NCBI RefSeq assembly: GCF_003325475.1
Contig: NZ_CP029495.1
Span: forward strand, 124,001-188,000
Reading direction: 5' to 3'
Source: Chromobacterium phragmitis
GTDB lineage: Bacteria; Pseudomonadota; Gammaproteobacteria; Burkholderiales; Chromobacteriaceae
DNA length: 64,000 nt
The notes beneath the pieces are model-generated. The model saw only the letters and a list, made by a program, of their open reading frames with translations. It was not told the DNA's origin and ran no database searches. Positions within the stretch are counted from its first letter, which is position 1, and every line of letters begins with the position of its first letter. The position numbers were made by a program, and so were the translations under genes. This document shows, one piece after another, positions 41,520-48,655 of this stretch.

Positions 41520-42077
41520 ATGAAGAAACTGATCAGCAGCCTGGCTCTCGCCGCCCTGCCCGCCCTGGCCTTCGCCGCGCCGGTGGCGGAGGTGGCCACC
41601 AACAAGGGCAATATCGAAATCGCGCTGGATTCGGCCAAGGCGCCCAAGAGCGTGGCCAACTTCGTCGCCTACGCCAAGGCCGGCCATTACAACGGCACGG
41701 TATTCCATCGCGTGATAGACGGCTTCATGATCCAGGGCGGCGGTTTCGACGCCAAGCTGAACCAGAAGCCGACCCGGGCGCCCATCCCCAACGAAGCGAA
41801 CAACGGCCTGAAGAACGACATCGGCACCATCGCGATGGCCCGCACGTCCGATCCCAATTCCGCCACCGCGCAGTTCTTCATCAACGTCGCCAACAACGAC
41901 TTCCTCAATTACAGTTCGCCGACGCCGCAGGGCGCCGGCTACGCCGTGTTCGGCAAAGTGACCAAGGGCATGGATGTGGTCAACCGCATCGCCAAGGCAC
42001 GCACCGGCAGCATGAGCGGCATGCAGGACGTTCCGTTCGAGCCGATCATCATCCAGAAAGTCACCATTAAACCGTAA
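41520..42077 (+). CDS. ppiA: Periplasmic peptidyl-prolyl cis-trans isomerase (cyclophilin)
   Basis: A 185-residue exported cyclophilin that speeds cis-trans isomerisation of proline bonds during folding. Signal peptide at residues 1-19 (M-K-K-L-I-S-S-L ... A-F-A). The active-site segment V-F-H-R-V-I-D-G-F-M-I-Q-G-G-G-F and M-A-R-T plus A-Q-F-F-I-N-V are intact. It lies 35 bases ahead of the cytoplasmic cyclophilin gene and the two are closely alike outside the signal peptide, which points to an old gene duplication. Confidence 0.95.
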   Translation: MKKLISSLALAALPALAFAAPVAEVATNKGNIEIALDSAKAPKSVANFVAYAKAGHYNGTVFHRVIDGFMIQGGGFDAKLNQKPTRAPIPNEANNGLKNDIGTIAMARTSDPNSATAQFFINVANNDFLNYSSPTPQGAGYAVFGKVTKGMDVVNRIAKARTGSMSGMQDVPFEPIIIQKVTIKP

Positions 42078-42112
42078 GGCCGTCCCGCGGCTGCATCGCA
42101 AAGGAAAACGCA

Positions 42113-42604
42113 ATGATCAAACTGACGACCAACCTCGGTGAAATCACGCTGGAACTGAACCACGAAAAGGCGCCGAAAACCGCCGCCAACTTCGAGCAAT
42201 ACGTGAAGAGCGGCCATTACGACGGCACCGTCTTCCACCGCGTCATCAATAACTTCATGATCCAAGGCGGCGGCTTCGATGCCGACATGAACCAGAAGCC
42301 GACCCAGGAACCGATCCAGAACGAGGCCAACAACGGCTTGTCCAACAAGACCTATACCGTCGCCATGGCCCGCACCATGGATCCGCATTCGGCGTCGGCC
42401 CAGTTTTTCATCAATGTCTCCGACAACGACTTCCTGGACTTCAAGTCGGAAAGCACCCAGGGCTGGGGCTACGCCGTGTTCGGCCAGGTTGTCGCCGGCC
42501 AGGACATCGTGGACCGCATCAAGACCGTCCGCACCGGCCGCAGCGGCATGCATCAGGACGTGCCGGTGGAGCCGGTGGTGATCCAGAAGGCGGAAATCGT
42601 CTAA
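42113..42604 (+). CDS. ppiB: Cytoplasmic peptidyl-prolyl cis-trans isomerase B
   Basis: A 163-residue cyclophilin without signal peptide. Active-site segments V-F-H-R-V-I-N-N-F-M-I-Q-G-G-G-F, M-A-R-T and A-Q-F-F-I-N-V are complete, and W in S-T-Q-G-W-G-Y marks the PpiB type (the cyclosporin-contact Trp region). AAAGGAAAA precedes ATG 42113. It ends at a strong terminator. Confidence 0.96.
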   Translation: MIKLTTNLGEITLELNHEKAPKTAANFEQYVKSGHYDGTVFHRVINNFMIQGGGFDADMNQKPTQEPIQNEANNGLSNKTYTVAMARTMDPHSASAQFFINVSDNDFLDFKSESTQGWGYAVFGQVVAGQDIVDRIKTVRTGRSGMHQDVPVEPVVIQKAEIV

Positions 42605-42624
42605 GCCCGATTCGCCGAAAATCC

Positions 42625-42650
42625 AGCCGGGGCCCCGCCCCGGCTTTGTC
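42625..42650 (+). terminator. Rho-independent terminator after ppiB
   Basis: Stem AGCCGGGGC/GCCCCGGCT (42625-42633 with 42637-42645), three-base loop, followed by TTTGTCTT. lpxH starts 24 bases further and must then have its own start or live on readthrough. Confidence 0.8.
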
Positions 42651-42673
42651 TTGCCCCGGATAAAACAGCAGCC

Positions 42674-43390
42674 ATGGCCATTCACTTCATTTCCGACCTG
42701 CACCTCGCCGACGACACCCCGGCGCTCAACCAGCTGTTTCTGGATACGCTAGCCGACTGGCGCGGCCGGATAGGCGCGCTGTATATTCTGGGCGACTTGT
42801 TCGAATACTGGGTCGGCGACGACGACGACTCTCCCTATCTGGAAGCGCCGCTGGCGGCGATGCGCGCCTTCGCCGCGCAAACCCCGCTCTACGTGATGCG
42901 CGGCAACCGCGACTTCCTGCTGGGCGCAGGCTTCGAAGCCCGCAGCGGCGCCAGGCTGCTGGACGACCCGACGCAGATCGACGCTCATGGCCAGCGCATC
43001 CTGCTCAGCCATGGCGACGCGCTGTGCACCGACGATGCCGCCTACCAGCAGTTCCGCGCGATGAGCCGCAGCCCGCAATGGCAGCAGGCGATGCTGGCCA
43101 AGCCGCTGGCCGAGCGCCACGCCATCGCCCGCCACGCCCGCGCGCAAAGCGAGATGAACAAACGGCAGACCGGCCTGACCGGCATTTCCGACGTCACCGA
43201 GACCGCGGTGCGCGAACTGCTGGCCGCCCATGGCTGGCCGACGCTGATCCACGGCCACACCCACCGCCCGGCCCATCATCGCCATGACGCCTCCAGCCGC
43301 TGGGTGATCCAGGACTGGCATGGCGCGGCCGGAGGCTATCTGCAGCTGGACGACGCCGGCATCCGCCCCCTGCCGCTGCAAATACGCTAA
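42674..43390 (+). CDS. lpxH: UDP-2,3-diacylglucosamine diphosphatase LpxH
   Basis: A 238-residue calcineurin-like phosphoesterase that makes lipid X in lipid A synthesis. All metal motifs are present in order: I-S-D-L-H-L, L-G-D-L-F-E-Y-W-V-G-D-D, M-R-G-N-R-D-F-L-L-G, L-S-H-G-D and H-G-H-T-H-R-P. The W-V-G-D-D form of the second motif is typical of LpxH. It directly follows ppiB, a common gene order in beta- and gammaproteobacteria. Confidence 0.96.
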   Translation: MAIHFISDLHLADDTPALNQLFLDTLADWRGRIGALYILGDLFEYWVGDDDDSPYLEAPLAAMRAFAAQTPLYVMRGNRDFLLGAGFEARSGARLLDDPTQIDAHGQRILLSHGDALCTDDAAYQQFRAMSRSPQWQQAMLAKPLAERHAIARHARAQSEMNKRQTGLTGISDVTETAVRELLAAHGWPTLIHGHTHRPAHHRHDASSRWVIQDWHGAAGGYLQLDDAGIRPLPLQIR

Positions 43391-43394
43391 GGCC

Positions 43395-44336
43395 TCACCC
43401 CACCTCGATGCCAGCCGCGCCGGCGCCGCCTTTCAGGCAGTCCAGCAGGTGATCGATGAAAACCCGCAGCTTGGGGGAGGGAAATCGGCTAGGCGAATAC
43501 AACATCCAGGCGGTGCCGTAATAGGACGCCAGGAACGTCCAGTCGGGCAACAACTGCACCAAGCGGCCATCAGCCAGCGCTTCGCGCGCGGCGAAGCCGG
43601 GCAGGCTTCCCACCCCGATTCCCTTCAACGCGGCGTCCAGCCGGATTCCACTGTGGTTGGCGGCATATCGCCCCCGCACCGTCACCATCGTGGCCTCATC
43701 TCCACGCATGAATTTCCAGCGGTTATCGTTGACGTCTTCTCCCAGATAGATGCAATCATGCCGCGCCAGATCGCGCGGATGGCTGGGCGCGCCCCGTCTC
43801 GCCAGGTAGTCCGGGCTGGCGCACACCACATGGTCCACATGCATCAACGGCCTGCCGGCCAAGCCCGGCGGCGGCCGATCCGTGATCCTTATCGCCAGGT
43901 CGATATTCCCGCCGATCAAATCGACATGGCCGTCATCCAGCAGTAACTGGACATCAAGCTTGGGGTAACGCTCCAGAAACGCCGGAATATGCGGATGCAG
44001 AACACGATGCCCAACCGCCTTGGGCACGCTGACCCGCAACAGCCCCTGCGGTTCGCTGCAGAGCTGCCCGCCGACATCCATCACCGAGCGAGCGGCCTCA
44101 ACCATCTGCCGACACCTGCGGCAAGCCTCCACTCCGCTCTCGCTCAGCCTCAGCTTGCGCGTGGTCCGCTCCAGCAAGCGAACGCCCATCGCCTTCTCCA
44201 AGCGCGAAATCTGTTTGCTGACGGCCGATGGCGTGGTGCCCAGCTGACGCGCCGCGGAGGAAAAACTGCCGCTATCCGCCACCCTGACGAATGCGGCCAT
44301 TTCCTGCAACAACGCTTGATAATCATTCATGCCCAT
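43395..44336 (-). CDS. LysR-family regulator, divergent from the AlaX/oxygenase/LysE genes
   Basis: A 313-residue LysR protein of the CrgA/AaeR-like branch: helix-turn-helix at residues 5-65 (F-V-R-V-A-D-S-G-S-F-S-S-A-A-R-Q-L-G-T-T-P-S-A-V-S-K-Q-I-S-R-L-E) and an effector domain from about 95. Its start is 88 bases from the start of the AlaX-type gene on the other strand, so it very probably controls that three-gene unit. Effector unknown; an amino acid is likely if the system deals with amino acids. Its 3' end lies four bases from the lpxH stop. Confidence 0.9.
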   Translation of the reverse strand: MGMNDYQALLQEMAAFVRVADSGSFSSAARQLGTTPSAVSKQISRLEKAMGVRLLERTTRKLRLSESGVEACRRCRQMVEAARSVMDVGGQLCSEPQGLLRVSVPKAVGHRVLHPHIPAFLERYPKLDVQLLLDDGHVDLIGGNIDLAIRITDRPPPGLAGRPLMHVDHVVCASPDYLARRGAPSHPRDLARHDCIYLGEDVNDNRWKFMRGDEATMVTVRGRYAANHSGIRLDAALKGIGVGSLPGFAAREALADGRLVQLLPDWTFLASYYGTAWMLYSPSRFPSPKLRVFIDHLLDCLKGGAGAAGIEVG

Positions 44337-44423
44337 GAATCACAATTCTTATGCCGAGATGCGCAATTATCAAGCAGCATAAACAATTGCAAATACATAT
44401 TTGTCATTAAAACAAACCATGCT

Positions 44424-45047
44424 ATGCAACAACGCCTGTATTACCTGAGCGACGAAACCGAGTGCGACTCAGCCATCGTCAGCAGCGGCGAACAAGATGG
44501 CAGATTCTTCGCCATCCTCGCGGCTACCCTGTTCCATCCTCGAGGCGGAGGCCAGCTTGCTGACGGCGGCTGGATCGATGATTGCAAAGTGCTGTCGGTT
44601 GAGTCCTTGGGGGAAGCCATCCTGCACGTGACTGAGCGCCTGCTGCCTCCGGGCCCGGTCCGCTTGCGCGTGGATGCGGACAAGAGAGCCCTGCATTCAC
44701 GCCTGCACTCCGCCGGGCATCTGATCGGCACCGTCGGCATCGACCTGGGCCTGCGGCCCGACAAGGCCCAGCACTGGCCGGAGGCCAGCCGCGTCGTATT
44801 CCGGATGGAAGAGACGGCGCCGCCGGAAGCCGGCGAATGGGAGGACAAGGTCAACCATATCGTTGCTCAGAATCTGCCGCGCCAATGCGGCATTCAGGAT
44901 GGCGCCAGGATGGTGGGATTCGGCCGCCTGCCGGCGTTTCCCTGCGGCGGAACGCATGTGCGCTCGCTGGCGGATATCGGCTGGATCCGCATTCTTTCGG
45001 TCAAAACCAAAAAAGACACTGTCACAGTCAATTACGACATCCTCTAA
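44424..45047 (+). CDS. AlaX-type alanyl-tRNA editing protein
   Basis: A 207-residue stand-alone editing domain related to the C-terminal half of alanyl-tRNA synthetase. The zinc site is complete: H95-S-A-G-H99 and C174-G-G-T-H178. Such proteins hydrolyse wrongly charged tRNA, classically Ser-tRNA(Ala). This gene is first in a unit with an amino acid oxygenase-like gene (22 bases on) and a LysE exporter, so it may protect against a non-standard amino acid made by the neighbours. ATG 44424 is preferred: translation would continue upstream in frame but without a ribosome site. The gene looks less GC-rich than its surroundings near its start. Confidence 0.88.
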   Translation: MQQRLYYLSDETECDSAIVSSGEQDGRFFAILAATLFHPRGGGQLADGGWIDDCKVLSVESLGEAILHVTERLLPPGPVRLRVDADKRALHSRLHSAGHLIGTVGIDLGLRPDKAQHWPEASRVVFRMEETAPPEAGEWEDKVNHIVAQNLPRQCGIQDGARMVGFGRLPAFPCGGTHVRSLADIGWIRILSVKTKKDTVTVNYDIL

Positions 45048-45069
45048 ATCCCTCTTCAGACGAAACGCC

Positions 45070-45840
45070 ATGTTGTTCGAAACCGACAAACTGAATCAGG
45101 ATGCCATCGCGCGCCTGGCGGATGGCCAAGCCATGGCCATCCGCGTCAAAAACTACCTTCCTCGCGAACAAGCGCTGAAAGTCGCGGACAAAATACTGAG
45201 TCCCGGCTACGCCCATTACCTGAACGCCCCCAGCATTGGCCGCATCGGCATGGCCTTCTACGAGGCGGAAAACCGCCCAGACATGCTTGACGCGTATTTT
45301 GAGCAAGCAGCCATCAACATCGACGACCTGCGCCAACGCTGCGCGCCCTATGCATCTCCGATAGATCGGTTGCGCTGTGAACTGGACGAGGCTTGGCCGG
45401 CAGGAGCCCACCTGGAAAAACTGTATGGCAAAAAGATGTTCATCGGCCTATCCCGCGTGGTGGAGCCCGACGTGTACTTCCTCGCGCATCACGACATCTT
45501 GGCCAAGGATGCCCCCGACAGCTATCAAGCGCGCAGCCTGGAGGCCCAGTTCGCCTGCAATCTCTACCTCGACATGCCCGAGGACGGCGGGGAGCTGGAG
45601 ATCTGGCAACGCGAACTGCCGCCCGACGAGTTCGACGCCATGCGCGGCGACAGCTACGGCATCGATCCCGCCCTGCTGGGCGAACCCTCCTTGCGCATCA
45701 AACCGGAAAGCGGCGAACTGGTCATTTTCAACTCCCGGAAAATGCACGCGGTCGCGCCCAGCAAGCACAGCTCGCGCCTAAGCCTGTCCTGTTTCATCGG
45801 CTATCGCGGCGCCCATTCGCCGCTGACCTTCTGGAGTTGA
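45070..45840 (+). CDS. Fe(II)/2-oxoglutarate oxygenase, BesD-like amino acid hydroxylase/halogenase group
   Basis: A 256-residue jelly-roll oxygenase. The metal site is H140-H-D142 with distal H226 (S-R-K-M-H-A-V) and the likely 2-oxoglutarate arginine R236 (S-S-R-L-S-L-S). Overall layout (F-A-C-N-L-Y-L-D-M-P-E-D-G-G-E-L-E-I-W) recalls BesD-type enzymes that act on free amino acids. In the halogenases the Asp of HxD is Gly or Ala; here it is Asp, so hydroxylation rather than halogenation is expected. Start at ATG 45070. The two bases before the lysE-like ATG carry its stop. Substrate not known; the family link is from memory and should be treated as an inference. Confidence 0.78.
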   Translation: MLFETDKLNQDAIARLADGQAMAIRVKNYLPREQALKVADKILSPGYAHYLNAPSIGRIGMAFYEAENRPDMLDAYFEQAAINIDDLRQRCAPYASPIDRLRCELDEAWPAGAHLEKLYGKKMFIGLSRVVEPDVYFLAHHDILAKDAPDSYQARSLEAQFACNLYLDMPEDGGELEIWQRELPPDEFDAMRGDSYGIDPALLGEPSLRIKPESGELVIFNSRKMHAVAPSKHSSRLSLSCFIGYRGAHSPLTFWS

Positions 45841-45841
45841 G

Positions 45842-46477
45842 ATGATCGCTGCCTACTTGCCTGAATTCATCGCGCTGGCGACCGTCCACTTCCTCGCGGT
45901 GGTCGCGCCGGGGCCGGACTTCGCCGTCACAGTAAGCCAAAGCGTCCGCCACGGCAGGAAAACCGGCCTGCTCACCGCGCTCGGCATAGGCTGCGGCATT
46001 TCCGTTCATGTCGCCTACACCTTGCTGGGCATAGGCGCGCTGCTGCACGCATCCGAGCACCTGATGCTGGGCGCCAAGTTGCTGGGGTGTTCCTATCTGG
46101 CGTGCCTGGCGATCAAGCTGCTGCGTGCCCGTCCGGCCGCCTCGGGGCTTGAGCCCGCTGCCGACGCCCCGTCCCCCGGCCCGACCGGCGCCAAGGCGTT
46201 CAGCACGGGCTTTCTGACCAACGCCACCAATCCCAAGGCGACGCTGTTCTTTCTCGCCATTTTCACCACGCTGGTCAGCGCCGACACGCCGCTGAAAGTG
46301 CAAACCTTTTACGGAGTCTGGATGTGCGCGGTCAACGCCGCCTGGTTCGCCTTGGTCAGCCTGCTGTTTTCCAAGGCTTCGGTGCGGGCCGCCTTCATCC
46401 GCATGGGCCATTGGTTCGAACGGATGATGGGCCTGATCCTGGTCGGCTTCGCCGTCCGACTCGTCCTCTCACTCTGA
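45842..46477 (+). CDS. LysE/RhtB-family amino acid exporter
   Basis: A 211-residue LysE-type exporter with six hydrophobic segments. The family signature near the start is clear: A-V-V-A-P-G-P-D-F-A-V-T-V-S-Q-S-V-R-H-G-R-K-T-G, and F-L-T-N-A-T-N-P-K-A-T-L-F-F follows in the middle, the RhtB pattern. The family pumps amino acids such as lysine, homoserine or threonine out of the cell. Its ATG follows the oxygenase stop by one base, so it is co-expressed with the oxygenase and probably exports its product. Confidence 0.92.
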   Translation: MIAAYLPEFIALATVHFLAVVAPGPDFAVTVSQSVRHGRKTGLLTALGIGCGISVHVAYTLLGIGALLHASEHLMLGAKLLGCSYLACLAIKLLRARPAASGLEPAADAPSPGPTGAKAFSTGFLTNATNPKATLFFLAIFTTLVSADTPLKVQTFYGVWMCAVNAAWFALVSLLFSKASVRAAFIRMGHWFERMMGLILVGFAVRLVLSL

Positions 46478-46486
46478 CGCCCCCCA

Positions 46487-46505
46487 GACCGCCTCGCCGG
46501 CGGTC
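46487..46505 (+). terminator. Weak hairpin after the LysE gene
   Basis: GACCGCC (46487-46493) pairs with GGCGGTC (46499-46505) around a five-base loop. The T-run is not adjacent (TTTT at 46517-46520), so termination is doubtful. Confidence 0.3.
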
Positions 46506-46518
46506 GAGACTGTCCGTT

Positions 46519-46546
46519 TTGTATTATCAGAGCCAGGCGATATACT
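46519..46546 (+). promoter_or_regulatory. Possible promoter of the VWA-TerD-TelA operon
   Basis: TTGTAT (46519-46524) and TATACT (46541-46546) are 16 bases apart, 63 bases before the VWA gene start. The -10 is good, the -35 moderate. Confidence 0.4.
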
Positions 46547-46608
46547 GACGCCCCGGCGAATGCATTGTCATTCGCCCCTTCGCCAAAACAATACAATGGA
46601 GTGCATGC

Positions 46609-47361
46609 ATGAGCCTGCCCATGGTCAAGGAACGGGAGAAGGTTCGCCTGGTTCTGCAAAAACAGGACATCGCGCCCACGTTCAAGATCAACGTCAAGCT
46701 ATTCGCCGATGTCAGCGGCTCGTTCCGCGACGAGTTCACCCAGCCCCTGCCCCAAGGCGGCTACGTAGTGGATCCCTTCTTCACCGCCGCGCTTGCCATC
46801 GCCGGCGAGATCGACCCCGACCGCAACATCCAGATCATCGGCTTTTCCGACCGCGCGCTGGACACAGGCGACTATTCGCTGGACCACGCCGACAATCTGC
46901 GCGCCGAATTCCTGAACCGCGCCCGTCCCATCCTGTGGGGCAGCACCGACTACGGCCGCGCGCTGCAAGCCTTGCTGCAAAGCGAAGGCATGGCCGGCAT
47001 GCTGGGCAACGCGCTCAAGAGTCTGTTCGGCTTCGGCAAGAAGGCCGAGCCCGCCGCCAAGAAGGAAGCCTATCTGGTGCTGTTCATTTCCGACGGCGAA
47101 GACCTGGGCTCCCACGAACACTTCATCAGCCAGCTGAAGCAGTTGGCCGAGATGGGCACCTTCACCGTGCTGATCGGCGCCAACTCGGACCACGGCGTCA
47201 AGTTCGAGCGCATGCGGCAAGCCGCCGAGCAAGTGGAAGGCTGCACCTTCCATCGCCTGACCGATCTGGCCAAGCTGGGCACCAGCCAGCTGTACGAGCG
47301 CGTCTTCGACACCGAGTTCAAGCGCTGGTACCAGCAACTGCCGGCTGAACTTCGCCCCTGA
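46609..47361 (+). CDS. VWA-domain protein of a tellurite/stress operon
   Basis: A 250-residue von Willebrand A-type protein. The metal (MIDAS) motif is D34-V-S-G-S38, with the later threonine in G-S-T-D-Y-G and aspartate in I-S-D-G-E-D. It has no signal peptide, so it works in the cytoplasm, like the VWA proteins TerF and TerY of tellurite operons. The gene is first in a unit with TerD, a coiled-coil protein and TelA. Proposed role: metal-dependent scaffold for a TerD complex. ATG 46609 follows an A-rich stretch with GGAG eight bases ahead. Confidence 0.88.
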   Translation: MSLPMVKEREKVRLVLQKQDIAPTFKINVKLFADVSGSFRDEFTQPLPQGGYVVDPFFTAALAIAGEIDPDRNIQIIGFSDRALDTGDYSLDHADNLRAEFLNRARPILWGSTDYGRALQALLQSEGMAGMLGNALKSLFGFGKKAEPAAKKEAYLVLFISDGEDLGSHEHFISQLKQLAEMGTFTVLIGANSDHGVKFERMRQAAEQVEGCTFHRLTDLAKLGTSQLYERVFDTEFKRWYQQLPAELRP

Positions 47362-47387
47362 CCCCTCACCAGACATAGGAAACCATC

Positions 47388-47978
47388 ATGCTACCCATGC
47401 AAAAAGGCGGCCGCCTGCCGCTGACCAAGAACAGCGCCCCGCTGAAGGAAATCCGCCTGGAGTTGTCCTGGACCCCGCCGCAAAACAACGGCAAGGGCGC
47501 TTACGACCTGGATACCAGCGCCTTTCCGCTGGACAGCAAGGCTGGCGGCGCGATGGGCGCCATCGCCGCCGTCGAGCACATCTGCTACTGGGGCCAACAG
47601 AAAACCCCATCCATGGAGCACCTGCTGGGCGACTCCCGCACCGGCGACGCCGAGGGTCCGGACGAAGCCATCCTGATACGCCTGCACGCGTTGCCCCGCA
47701 ATTGCGACGTGGTGGCGCTGGTCGGCTCCATCGACAAGGCGCTGGCCCGCGGCCAAACCTTCAACGAGGTTGCCGACGCCACCATGCGCATCTTCAACCA
47801 CGAAAACGACGAACTGCTGGGCCAGGCCAAGCTGGCGGAACTGGACGCCGGCTCTACCGGCTGCCTGTTCGCCAGCCTGCGAAAGCAGGGCGAGGTATGG
47901 TCGGTGGAAAACGTCAGCCAAGGCTATCCGGGCAAAGAGCTGCCGGACTTCTTCCATCTGTTCGGCTACCAGGAATGA
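47388..47978 (+). CDS. terD: TerD-family protein
   Basis: A 196-residue TerD-domain protein. It shows the L-E-L-S-W start strand, then Y-D-L-D-T-S-A-F-P-L and E-G-P-D-E-A-I-L-I-R-L and F-N-E-V-A-D-A-T-M-R-I-F-N. TerD proteins bind calcium through a conserved acidic site and are tied to tellurite and phage resistance, and to stress responses, without a known enzyme activity. The classical D-D-x-T pattern is altered (G-D-A-E-G-P-D-E). Second gene of the unit, 26 bases after the VWA gene and one base before the GTG of the next gene. Confidence 0.92.
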   Translation: MLPMQKGGRLPLTKNSAPLKEIRLELSWTPPQNNGKGAYDLDTSAFPLDSKAGGAMGAIAAVEHICYWGQQKTPSMEHLLGDSRTGDAEGPDEAILIRLHALPRNCDVVALVGSIDKALARGQTFNEVADATMRIFNHENDELLGQAKLAELDAGSTGCLFASLRKQGEVWSVENVSQGYPGKELPDFFHLFGYQE

Positions 47979-47979
47979 T

Positions 47980-48648
47980 GTGAGCGATTATCGCGACCTG
48001 TTCGGCCCATCGCGGCCGCGCGCGCGCGACTTGTTCGGGGCGCCGGCCAGCCAGGCGCCCTCCGGCCCGGCGCGCGGACGCGCCTGCGCGCCGGCCAGCA
48101 TCGCCACGCCCGCGGGGCTGGCAAGCCGCCATGGAGAATTGCAGCGTCAGCACGAATCCATGACCCACCGGGTGATAGACCTGACGCAATCGCTGAAGCT
48201 GCGCGAAGCCAAACTGAACCAGATGTTCGGCCAAGCCAAGCGCCAGGCGGACGAACTGCAGCAATGCATGCGGCCCAAACGCCTGCTGTCCTGGCTGCGC
48301 CCGGATGCGGACAAGACCCGCGCCCACCAGTTGGTAGACGAATTGCAGGCCTTCATGCGCAGCGAATGGAAGCCCGACATGTTCCTGGTTCAGGACATGA
48401 ACGAGCTACTTGACCAAACCGGCTATCTGGAAAGGTTGTCCCTGGCGCTGCGAAACGACGCCGAAACCCTGCTCCCCGCCGAAAACGAGCTGCTGCAGGA
48501 TATCCTGACCCAATGCCACGTCCTGTCGCTGCAAGCGGCCTCCAGCCGCCAGCTGACCGATCAACTGCGCCGGCAACTGCGCGACATGGACGACTGGCGC
48601 ACCCATTTTTTGTCGCTGCTGGTGGTGGACATCCAGCAGCGCTTGTGA
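47980..48648 (+). CDS. Unknown coiled-coil protein between terD and telA
   Basis: A 222-residue protein starting at GTG 47980, one base past the terD stop. It opens V-S-D-Y-R-D-L-F-G, then a proline/alanine-rich linker to about residue 48, then long helices with heptad-like spacing (coiled coil likely) to the end. No signal peptide or membrane segment. No family recognised; size and position match the accessory gene commonly seen between TerD and TelA proteins. Its first residues resemble the start of TelA (Y-x-x-L-F-G), which may be a common docking peptide. Confidence 0.8.
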   Translation: MSDYRDLFGPSRPRARDLFGAPASQAPSGPARGRACAPASIATPAGLASRHGELQRQHESMTHRVIDLTQSLKLREAKLNQMFGQAKRQADELQQCMRPKRLLSWLRPDADKTRAHQLVDELQAFMRSEWKPDMFLVQDMNELLDQTGYLERLSLALRNDAETLLPAENELLQDILTQCHVLSLQAASSRQLTDQLRRQLRDMDDWRTHFLSLLVVDIQQRL

Positions 48649-48655
48649 GAACCCC

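Noticed and set aside
45070..45840. Reading the oxygenase as a BesD-type halogenase
   Set aside because: The halogenase hallmark is loss of the Asp in HxD; here H140-H-D142 is intact, so hydroxylase is the safer call.
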